Assembly: GCA_003650785.1 (NCBI GenBank)
Contig: QMRW01000038.1
Span: 1-10,503, forward strand
Direction: 5' to 3'
Source: Thermoprotei archaeon
GTDB taxonomy: Archaea > Thermoproteota > Thermoprotei > Thermofilales > B20-G17
DNA: 10,503 nucleotides
Shown here: piece by piece, positions 6,144 through 10,503 of the stretch
Numbering within the stretch: position 1 is the first letter of the stretch
Layout of the letters: each line of letters begins with the position of its first letter
Position numbers and translations under genes: made by a program
The notes under the pieces: model-generated
The model's input: only the letters and a program-made list of their open reading frames with translations
What the model was told of the DNA's origin: nothing
Database searches by the model: none

Positions 6144-7256
6144 ATGTCACGAACACACTCAAATATCGTAGATAGGAAATTAGAGCACATAAGAATATGT
6201 CTAGAGAAGAGTGTGGAAATGCCTACTACTACATGGTTTGAAGAGATCACTTTAATTCATAAAGCACTACCAGAAGTAGATTTAGATGACATAGAGACAT
6301 CCGTGGAATTTCTTGGTAAAAAATTATCGGCACCCATAATAGTATCTAGCATGACGGGCGGGCATAAAATCTCTAGAAATATCAATAAAGCAATAGCCAA
6401 GGTGGTAGAGGATCTCGGTCTAGGTATGGGTGTAGGGAGTCAAAGGGCTGCTATAGAAAATCCTGAACTAGAGTATACATTTAAGATTGTTAGAGAAGAG
6501 GCCCCCTCAGCGCTAATTATGGGAAATATAGGATGTAGTCAACTCCTAAGAGATGACTTCATACATATTGCTAGACGTGCTGTAAATATGATTGATGCTG
6601 ATGCGCTCCTAGTCCATCTAAATCCTCTTCAAGAGATAATACAACCAGAGGGAGATAAGAAATTTCATGGTCTTACAGATAGGCTAAGAGAATTAACTTC
6701 AGCTATGACTACTCCAATAATAGTGAAAGAAGTTGGCTGTGGTATATCCATGGAGGTAGCTAAGATTCTGGAGAAGTGTGGTGTATATGCAATAGATATT
6801 AGTGGTGCAGGTGGTACATCCTTTGCTGCTATAGAAAAGTACAGGCGAAAAGAGGATGAACTGATGGCAGCAATAGCTGAGACTTTTACAACCTGGGGTA
6901 TTCCTACAGCACTATCACTATGTGAGGTAAGGTATGCTACCTCACTACCCCTAATAGCCTCTGGTGGTATAAGAACAGGAGTGGATATAGCTAAGGCTAT
7001 AGCCCTAGGAGCTGATATAACTGGAATTGCACTTCCAGTACTCAGAGCATATTACTCTAAAGGAGAAGAAGGTGTAAGACTACTTTTGATCAGACTTATA
7101 GAGGAACTCAAAATATGTATGCTCCTCCTAGGGGTTAGAGAAGTGAAAGAATTGAAGCGCGTTCCCTTAGTGTTTTCACAGAAGTTTAGGAACTACCTAC
7201 AGCAGAGAGGTATAGTGTATACCGATGAGGTTAGAAGGCGAGGAGGATATTGCTAG
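6144..7256 (+). CDS. fni: Type 2 isopentenyl-diphosphate delta-isomerase (FMN-dependent)
   Basis: A 370-residue enzyme that interconverts isopentenyl and dimethylallyl diphosphate for archaeal lipid synthesis, using reduced FMN and Mg2+. Visible family features are RKLEH near residue 11, the FMN-site SSMTGG (68-73), GVGSQRAAI (96-104), the active-site HLNPLQE (158-164, with His158, Asn160, Gln163, Glu164), IVKEVG with Lys195, DISGAGGTSFAAIE (218-231) and the phosphate-binding ASGGIRTG (272-279). All key residues seem present and length matches the roughly 370 residues of Sulfolobus enzymes. The start is 4 bp after the Memo gene with GGAGTGA at 6133-6139. Mevalonate kinase and isopentenyl phosphate kinase, often placed between memo and fni, are absent here. 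Confidence 0.96.
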   Translation: MSRTHSNIVDRKLEHIRICLEKSVEMPTTTWFEEITLIHKALPEVDLDDIETSVEFLGKKLSAPIIVSSMTGGHKISRNINKAIAKVVEDLGLGMGVGSQRAAIENPELEYTFKIVREEAPSALIMGNIGCSQLLRDDFIHIARRAVNMIDADALLVHLNPLQEIIQPEGDKKFHGLTDRLRELTSAMTTPIIVKEVGCGISMEVAKILEKCGVYAIDISGAGGTSFAAIEKYRRKEDELMAAIAETFTTWGIPTALSLCEVRYATSLPLIASGGIRTGVDIAKAIALGADITGIALPVLRAYYSKGEEGVRLLLIRLIEELKICMLLLGVREVKELKRVPLVFSQKFRNYLQQRGIVYTDEVRRRGGYC

Positions 7257-7369
7257 TCTACTAGAGGTTTTAACGGAAACTAAATTCTCGATTTCACTCC
7301 GTCTCTCGAGGTAAGTACGGTCTCCGAGTATAGTCAGGAACAATAAGCACCGAGTTCTGATCTCTAACC

Positions 7370-7768
7370 TTAGACTCTCCTACCTCGGCGTCCTCCAGGT
7401 TTTCTTATGGTATCTGTTGGAAGTGGTGTACAGTCCTCTATTTTATCCACCATAAGTCCTGCTCTCACTAATGCTCTTATAGCTGGCCCTGCCCCCGGTC
7501 CTGGGGTCTTTGGTCCATATCCTCCTGGTGCTCTTACTTTAACGTGCACACCTACAATACCTTTAGCTAGTGCCTCCTTAGCAGCTCGCATTGCAGCTTG
7601 CATTGCAGCCCAGGGGCTAGGTTTATCTCTATCTGCCTTTACAACCATGCCCCCACTTGCCTTTGCAACCACCTCTGCTCCTGTAAGATCGGTTATCAGG
7701 ATGAGAATATTATTGTAGCTAGCGTATATGTGTGCAATTCCCCATCTTCCTTTCTTGGCTATACTCAT
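7370..7768 (-). CDS. rps11: Small ribosomal subunit protein S11
   Basis: A 132-residue archaeal S11 (uS11), part of the 30S platform. It shows WGIAHIYASYNNILILITDL near the N terminus, AAMRAAKEALAKGIVGVHVK, RAPGGYGPKTPGPGAGPAIR and the conserved end PTDTIRKPGGRRGRRV. It is the last gene of a minus-strand unit rps13-rps4-rps11, overlapping rps4 by 4 bp (ATGA), with GAGGTGGG at 7782-7775 as ribosome binding site. In most archaea rpoD follows rps11; here the operon ends and fni converges on it across a 113-bp gap in which I see no clear terminator. Confidence 0.97.
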   Translation of the reverse strand: MSIAKKGRWGIAHIYASYNNILILITDLTGAEVVAKASGGMVVKADRDKPSPWAAMQAAMRAAKEALAKGIVGVHVKVRAPGGYGPKTPGPGAGPAIRALVRAGLMVDKIEDCTPLPTDTIRKPGGRRGRRV

Positions 7769-8280
7769 CTCTGACCCACCTCTACGATCATCTTTCTATA
7801 GGGAGATCCTGCATAGACCTCTATATTCTCTTCCTCATCCCTCGATACCAGATGCCCAGGACTCCTCACTCTTCTACCCTTAATAGCTATATGTCCATGA
7901 ACTATGAGCTGTCTAGCGTGATATATAGATTTAGCAAGGCCCTTTTCATAGACCACAGTCTGTAGTCTTCTCTTTAGGATGTCTTCTACGGTGAGGCTCA
8001 GGATGTCGTCTATAGTAGCTTCGGGTGATGTTAGTAGGCCTAGCTTATATAGTCTTCTGACTAGTGCAGCTTCTCTAGCTCTTCTCTCCTCGGGTGGTAA
8101 TGCTAACATTCCTCGGGCATTAGCTCGTATTCTCCTAAGAAAGGTCTTAGCTATCCAAAGCTCTCTCTTATTCCTCAACCCGTACTTACCTACGAGCTCC
8201 AATTCCTGTAATAGTACGTCCTTTCTCCATGGATGTGCAGGTCCTTCCCACTTCTTCTTAGGCTTCTTTGGATCCCCCAT
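7765..8280 (-). CDS. rps4: Small ribosomal subunit protein S4
   Basis: A 171-residue archaeal S4 (uS4), a primary 16S rRNA-binding assembly protein. The N terminus is MGDPKKPKKKWEGPAHPW, as in archaeal homologues, followed by a helical core with GLRNKRELW. An S4 RNA-binding domain spans about residues 104-155 and includes RRLQTVVYEKGLA, ARQLIVHGHIAIKG and RVRSPGHLVS. It starts 9 bp after rps13, with GGGGA at 8290-8286, and its stop overlaps the rps11 start. The order rps13-rps4-rps11 is conserved in archaea. Confidence 0.97.
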   Translation of the reverse strand: MGDPKKPKKKWEGPAHPWRKDVLLQELELVGKYGLRNKRELWIAKTFLRRIRANARGMLALPPEERRAREAALVRRLYKLGLLTSPEATIDDILSLTVEDILKRRLQTVVYEKGLAKSIYHARQLIVHGHIAIKGRRVRSPGHLVSRDEEENIEVYAGSPYRKMIVEVGQR

Positions 8281-8289
8281 ACTCTTCCC

Positions 8290-8739
8290 CTACTTCCTCC
8301 TTCTTGTTACACCAACAGTCATGCCCGTGCGCCCTGTAGTTCTAGTCCTCTGTCCTCTAACCTTCAGTCCTAATGCATGCCTTATTCCTCTCCAACACTT
8401 TATCCTCTTGAGTAGATCGATGTCCATTTTTGCTCTGAGTATGAGCTCTGAACCTATGTAGTGAAGATTTCTTCCCGTCTCTGGATCCTTGGGTCTATTT
8501 AATATCCAAGCTGGTAATCCTAGTTCATGGAGTTTTCTTACAGTACTGTCCAACTTCTTTATCTCAGAATCGGATAGTGTGCCTAACTTTATAGAGGGAT
8601 CTAGACCTAGTTTTCTGCAGAGGGCTATTGCTGTGTTTATACCTATTCCCTTTATTAGTGCTAGAGCATAGGCTAGCCTTTTATCTCCTGGTAGATCTTT
8701 ATCTGCTATCCTCACTATGTATTTCAGTTCTCGACTCAT
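8290..8739 (-). CDS. rps13: Small ribosomal subunit protein S13
   Basis: A 149-residue archaeal S13 (uS13) of the 30S head, which contacts the P-site tRNA and the large subunit. The N-terminal helix-two-turn-helix region reads ALALIKGIGINTAIALCRKL. The C-terminal signature RGQRTRTTGRTG is at residues 128-139, ending in the basic tail VGVTRRRK. It is the first gene of the minus-strand unit. GAGAGGT at 8749-8743 is a ribosome binding site close to the ATG, and a TATA box lies at 8777-8768. Confidence 0.97.
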   Translation of the reverse strand: MSRELKYIVRIADKDLPGDKRLAYALALIKGIGINTAIALCRKLGLDPSIKLGTLSDSEIKKLDSTVRKLHELGLPAWILNRPKDPETGRNLHYIGSELILRAKMDIDLLKRIKCWRGIRHALGLKVRGQRTRTTGRTGMTVGVTRRRK

Positions 8740-8742
8740 ACT

Positions 8743-8777
8743 ACCTCTCGGATAGAGATCCTTGGTCCTATATAAGC
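8743..8777 (-). promoter_or_regulatory. Promoter of the rps13-rps4-rps11 unit
   Basis: On the minus strand GCTTATATAG (8777-8768) is a good TATA box. It predicts a start near 8746, only about 7 nt before the rps13 ATG, so the leader is very short and would include only part of the GAGAGGT at 8749-8743. Confidence 0.6.
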
Positions 8778-8827
8778 TTCTCTACGTACATGAGATCAAC
8801 TCAATGGATTAATGTAGTAGAGGTAAG

Positions 8828-8834
8828 TATAAAT
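8828..8834 (+). promoter_or_regulatory. TATA box of tRNA-Ser
   Basis: TATAAAT lies about 40 bp upstream of the mature tRNA 5' end at 8873, predicting a transcript start near 8857 and a 5' leader of about 16 nt for RNase P to remove. No other candidate lies closer. Confidence 0.45.
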
Positions 8835-8872
8835 TGAGCTAAGAGTTAAGAAGACTAAGGGTACATGGTAAT

Positions 8873-8958
8873 GCCGGGGTGGCCGAGTGGACTAAGGCGC
8901 GGGCCTTGAGAGCCCGTGTCCCTTTGGGGACGCGTGGGTTCAAATCCCACCCCCGGCG
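8873..8958 (+). tRNA. tRNA-Ser (UGA anticodon)
   Basis: A class II tRNA of 86 nt that folds cleanly. The acceptor stem is GCCGGGG (8873-8879) with CCCCGGC (8951-8957), and the D stem is GCC with GGC. The anticodon stem CGGGC/GCCCG encloses the loop CTTGAGA (8905-8911), giving anticodon TGA at 8907-8909. The long variable arm GTCCC/GGGAC and T arm GTGGG/CCCAC complete the fold. The G discriminator base (8958) supports serine rather than leucine, which has A in archaea. There is no intron, and the 3' CCA is not encoded. Confidence 0.95.
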
Positions 8959-9037
8959 CTGAAATTATTCTAATCTGAATCTAAGTAATACTAAGTCTAA
9001 TCCTTATAGGAAAGTATTCATTTGGTTTAGGCTTGTA

Positions 9038-9116
9038 TGGTGCGGCGGCCGGGATTTGAACCCGGGATTACCTGCTCGGAAGGCAGGTGTCCTAGTCCAG
9101 GCTAGACGACCGCCGC
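9038..9116 (-). tRNA. tRNA-Gly (UCC anticodon), 3' CCA encoded
   Basis: Read on the minus strand, the acceptor stem is GCGGCGG (9116-9110) with CCGCCGC (9048-9042), and the D stem is GTC/GAC. The anticodon stem CCTGC/GCAGG encloses the loop CTTCCGA (9082-9076), with anticodon TCC at 9080-9078. The T arm CCGGG/CCCGG carries the loop TTCAAAT. The discriminator A (9041) is followed directly by CCA at 9040-9038, unlike the neighbouring tRNA-Ser. There is no intron. The two tRNA genes converge across about 79 bp. A possible TATA (GATAATATAG, about 9161-9152) would give a leader of roughly 15 nt. Confidence 0.95.
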
Positions 9117-9174
9117 CTCATTGATTTCAAGTCACTATACCTAATAGAAAGTCTATATTATCGGTTTTTAAGTT

Positions 9175-9483
9175 TTATGATTGGTCAAGGTAATCGTGTG
9201 CATTTGCATACGATAAGTTTACCACCTTATATACTCTGACAGTAGCTCCGTAATGCTCTGCTAGTTTTGCTATAGCTTTCGCCACCTTGAAGGAATTGCA
9301 CTCTATGACACTTTTCTGTACCCTTCTTCCTTTATGTCGACTCAGTATATAATCTAGGTTCCAGTAAAATCTAGTAGGTATGGAACCTCGTATCCCCTCA
9401 AAATCGTATATTACAAGGTACAATCCAGTATCTCCTTCTTCTACAGACTTCAGGAACATACTTGCTATTCTATTTCTAGGCAT
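9175..9483 (-). CDS. Small Cas2/VapD-like protein beside the putative origin
   Basis: A 102-residue protein whose pattern resembles the Cas2/VapD ferredoxin-like fold. A first strand, LYLVIYDFEG (residues 21-30), carries Asp27 where Cas2 has its conserved Asp. A helix (RFYWNLDYILSRH) follows, then a strand RRVQKSVIE (53-61), much like the RVQ-S-VFE motif of Cas2, a second helix (VAKAIAKLAEHYG) and a last strand TVRVYKVV. This is judged from sequence pattern only. No cas genes or CRISPR repeats are in the window, so a role in CRISPR adaptation is not supported. The start at 9483 is backed by AGGAGGAG (9495-9488) 4 nt upstream and a TATA-like GTATATATTT at 9552-9543. Its 3' end contains a copy of the palindrome seen in the origin region. 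Confidence 0.7.
   Translation of the reverse strand: MPRNRIASMFLKSVEEGDTGLYLVIYDFEGIRGSIPTRFYWNLDYILSRHKGRRVQKSVIECNSFKVAKAIAKLAEHYGATVRVYKVVNLSYANAHDYLDQS
9194..9213. repeat. Second copy of the palindromic motif, inside the Cas2-like gene
   Basis: TCGTGTGCA, TT, TGCATACGA: 20 bp with one mismatch between the arms. It shares the 13-mer TGCATTTGCATAC exactly with the palindrome at 9730-9753, but the outer arm bases differ. It lies within codons for SYANAHDY near the C terminus of the Cas2-like protein, so coding constraint could explain part of it. Confidence 0.6.
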
Positions 9484-9584
9484 ACCACTCCTCCTATGAT
9501 ACTAGAAATCTATAGAAAAACAGCGAATCTGTGAGTGTAGAAATATATACTTGACAATAACATGTAAGTGTGTTGTAGATCTAT

Positions 9585-9605
9585 ACCCCTTCATTTCAAC
9601 TGGAA
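9585..9605 (-). repeat. Origin recognition box-like element A
   Basis: On the minus strand, reading 9605 to 9585, it is TTCCAGTTGAAA followed by TGAAGGGGT. It matches the archaeal ORB plan of an imperfect dyad plus a G-string. It differs from element B at 3 of 21 positions and from element C at 3 of 21. The dyad faces the A+T-rich tract and the G-string points away from it. Confidence 0.78.
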
Positions 9606-9697
9606 TAGTGTATTAAATATACATTTTAAGGAGTTATTTTAAACGTTATCTTTATATAATTCTCTTTTTGATCCTGAAATCTCAAGTTAATATACTC
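9606..9697. other. Candidate duplex-unwinding element
   Basis: The tract between ORB-like elements A and B has about 22% G+C by my count (20 of 91 bases from 9607 to 9697), with runs such as TATTAAATATAC, ATTTTAA and TTTATATAA. It is among the most A+T-rich stretches of its length in the window and is bounded on both sides by inverted ORB-like sites, as expected for a DNA unwinding element. Inferred from composition and position. Confidence 0.6.
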
Positions 9698-9718
9698 TTC
9701 CACTTGAAATAGAGGGGT
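9698..9718 (+). repeat. Origin recognition box-like element B
   Basis: TTCCACTTGAAA followed by TAGAGGGGT. It differs from element A at 3 of 21 positions and is in the opposite orientation, so A and B form an inverted pair with 92 bp between them. In both copies the G-string is followed by similar bases (TATAG after A, TATGG after B, counting the last T of the box). The palindrome at 9730 begins 11 bp downstream. Confidence 0.75.
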
Positions 9719-9729
9719 ATGGAGATTCA

Positions 9730-9753
9730 TAGAGTATGCATTTGCATACTCTA
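9730..9753. repeat. Perfect palindrome (11-bp arms, 2-bp centre)
   Basis: The left arm TAGAGTATGCA (9730-9740) and right arm TGCATACTCTA (9743-9753) are exact reverse complements around TT. Such an even, A+T-moderate palindrome is typical of a dimeric DNA-binding protein site. It lies 11 bp after ORB-like element B. Its core TGCATTTGCATAC recurs at 9199-9211. It is noncoding here and has no obvious terminator function. Confidence 0.85.
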
Positions 9754-9909
9754 CTTCAAAGTTCTACACAAGTACAGGTATAGTGTTGACATGTAGATAC
9801 TCCTATTTCTTCAGATGCAAAAAGAGTGATATTTCCTAAGATAACAATAAAAAGAAGAGTATAATATGTAGTCTTATATGAAAGAGGAGAATTTATAGCT
9901 ATTCTGAAT

Positions 9910-9930
9910 CTCCAGTGGAACTGAAGGGGT
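9910..9930 (+). repeat. Origin recognition box-like element C
   Basis: CTCCAGTGGAAC followed by TGAAGGGGT. It differs from element A at 3 of 21 positions and keeps the CCAGTGGAA dyad that is closest to the classical archaeal ORB core. It is in the same orientation as B and about 190 bp further from the A+T-rich tract. The surrounding open frame on the minus strand (63 codons) is not protein-like. Confidence 0.75.
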
Positions 9931-9952
9931 CTGAACATGGGACACATATTCT

Positions 9953-9995
9953 TTTCTACAATCTACTTGTAGAAAGTAGACAATCTAAGTGTAGA
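9953..9995 (+). repeat. Hairpin and 22-bp-period imperfect tandem repeat
   Basis: ACAATCTACTTGTAGA (9958-9973) is repeated as ACAATCTAAGTGTAGA (9980-9995), 14 of 16 identical at a 22-bp period, close to two helical turns. The first copy is also within an inverted repeat: TTTCTACAA (9953-9961), loop TCTAC, TTGTAGAAA (9967-9975). The hexamer TGTAGA appears five times on the plus strand and twice on the minus strand between 9536 and 9995. The repeat lies about 25 bp from ORB-like element C and about 50 bp upstream of the HAD gene, so it could serve either. Confidence 0.55.
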
Positions 9996-10041
9996 TGACT
10001 AGAAGGTAAGCTTCATAACTGTATGTCCACTGTATTTTACT

Positions 10042-10503
10042 ATGAGAAGCAGGATCAAAGCTATAGTCTTTGATATGGATGGTACGCTAGTAGACAGTAC
10101 AGAAGCACATATAGAATCCTGGATCGAAGCCTGTAAGAGAGCAAAAATCTATCCAAATTATGAGGAAGTACGAGCTCTCATGGGTAGGACTTCCGAGGAT
10201 ATAGCTAGGTCTATACTAGATAGACATGGTAAGCGCAGTCTTAGTGCTCAGGAGCTTGCCAAGAGAAAGGATGAGCTTTTCGAGTGTAGATTTATAGATA
10301 GAATTAGAGCTTTTCCGTATGCTAAAGAGCTTCTGGAAGCCCTCCATCAGAGGGGGTTGTATATAGCTGTGGTATCATCTAATCCAAGACGACTAGTGGT
10401 AAAGGTCCTGAAGAGTAAAACTCTCCATAAGTATGTAGATACTGTAGTGGGTCAGGACGAGGTGAATAGAGGTAAACCTCATCCAGAGCCCATACTTCTC
10501 GCA
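10042..10503 (+). CDS. HAD-superfamily hydrolase (phosphoglycolate phosphatase / beta-phosphoglucomutase-like), 3'-truncated
   Basis: The first 154 residues of a haloacid dehalogenase-type phosphatase; the gene runs off the right edge. Motif I is FDMDGTLVDS (nucleophile Asp11, acid/base Asp13), and a helical cap domain follows (about residues 18-90). Motif II is VVSSN (110-114), and the motif III lysine is Lys145 in RGKPHPEP. Motif IV is beyond the window. The sequence fits the subgroup with an N-terminal helical cap, such as phosphoglycolate phosphatase or beta-phosphoglucomutase, but the substrate cannot be told. No ribosome binding site precedes the ATG at 10042, so the mRNA may be leaderless; no convincing TATA box was seen. 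It is divergent from the Cas2-like gene across the putative origin. Confidence 0.9.
   Translation, partial: MRSRIKAIVFDMDGTLVDSTEAHIESWIEACKRAKIYPNYEEVRALMGRTSEDIARSILDRHGKRSLSAQELAKRKDELFECRFIDRIRAFPYAKELLEALHQRGLYIAVVSSNPRRLVVKVLKSKTLHKYVDTVVGQDEVNRGKPHPEPILLA

Larger units (their letters stand above)
9484..10041. other. Putative chromosomal replication origin (oriC)
   Basis: This 558-bp noncoding stretch between the divergent Cas2-like and HAD genes holds three ORB-like elements: 9585-9605 minus, 9698-9718 plus and 9910-9930 plus. The first two are inverted about a very A+T-rich tract. It also holds a palindrome (9730-9753) and a 22-bp-period tandem repeat (9958-9995). Archaeal Orc1/Cdc6 proteins bind ORBs with a TTCCA-TGGAAA-like dyad followed by a run of G, and ORBs often flank an unwinding tract in opposite orientations. 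The match is good in sequence and geometry. No orc1/cdc6 gene is in the window, which ends shortly after. Function is inferred. Confidence 0.78.

Noticed and set aside
7257..7369. A small RNA or terminator between fni and rps11
   Set aside because: There are faint repeats (CGTCTCTCGAG, CGGTCTCCGAG) but no stable hairpin, T-tract or guide RNA boxes.
7979..8461. 160-codon open frame antisense to rps4 and rps13
   Set aside because: It spans two well-supported ribosomal genes on the other strand and shows no family signature.
9551..9556. TTGACA (also at 9786-9791) as a bacterial-type -35 box
   Set aside because: The genes are archaeal and use TATA/TBP promoters; no matching -10 element at standard spacing was sought as meaningful.
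9904..9934. Three CTGA sequences as D/D' boxes of a C/D guide RNA
   Set aside because: No RTGATGA C box at the needed distance; the CTGA repeats fall in and around an ORB-like element that explains them better.
9756..9947. 63-codon open frame on the minus strand in the noncoding region
   Set aside because: No ribosome binding site was noted, its composition is not protein-like, and it runs through ORB-like element C.
9484..10041. A CRISPR array linked to the Cas2-like gene
   Set aside because: The repeats here are two or three diverged copies at irregular spacing, with no repeat-spacer pattern.

Overview
The window comes from an archaeon, most likely a thermophilic member of Thermoproteota (Crenarchaeota), perhaps near Desulfurococcales. 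The evidence is the split largest RNA polymerase subunit (rpoA2), a short two-KH archaeal NusA, archaeal-type S2, S4, S9, S11, S12, S13, L13, L18e and L30e proteins, RpoD with ferredoxin-like cysteine motifs, RpoN, a type 2 isopentenyl diphosphate isomerase for archaeal lipids, TATA-box promoters, GGAGG/GAGGTGA ribosome binding sites and heavy use of AGA/AGG and ATA codons. The species cannot be fixed from the sequence alone.

Layout. Positions 1-1604 (+) hold the tail of the RNA polymerase operon: rpoA2 (5' cut by the window edge), rpl30e and nusA, spaced by single bases. After a promoter, 1740-4219 (+) is a second tight operon: rps12, rpoD, rpl18e, rpl13, rps9. The rpoN gene (4210-4428) is turned to the minus strand and overlaps the end of rps9. 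A divergent promoter region of about 136 bp separates it from rps2 (+, best start 4565). Then come a Memo-family gene (5294-6139) and fni (6144-7256) on the plus strand. The block rps13-rps4-rps11 (8739-7370) lies on the minus strand, convergent with fni. Two convergent tRNA genes follow: Ser-UGA on plus and Gly-UCC on minus. A small Cas2-like gene (9483-9175, minus) comes next, then about 560 bp of noncoding DNA, then the start of a HAD-family phosphatase gene (10042 to the right edge).

The most interesting part is the noncoding stretch 9484-10041, which I read as a chromosomal replication origin. It holds three 21-bp elements of the archaeal origin recognition box (ORB) type, each pair differing at 3-6 positions. 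Two are inverted about a 91-bp tract that is about 78% A+T, a candidate duplex-unwinding element. Beside them are a palindrome with perfect 11-bp arms, whose core recurs inside the Cas2-like gene, and a 22-bp-period tandem repeat. I know of no assigned role for these last two.

The gene order is also rearranged relative to the common archaeal arrangement (rps13-rps4-rps11-rpoD-rpl18e-rpl13-rps9-rpoN-rpoK-eno-rps2-memo-mvk-ipk-fni). The rps13-rps4-rps11 block has moved and flipped, rpoD has joined the rps12 transcription unit, rpoN is inverted in place, and rpoK, eno, mvk and ipk are absent from their usual slots.
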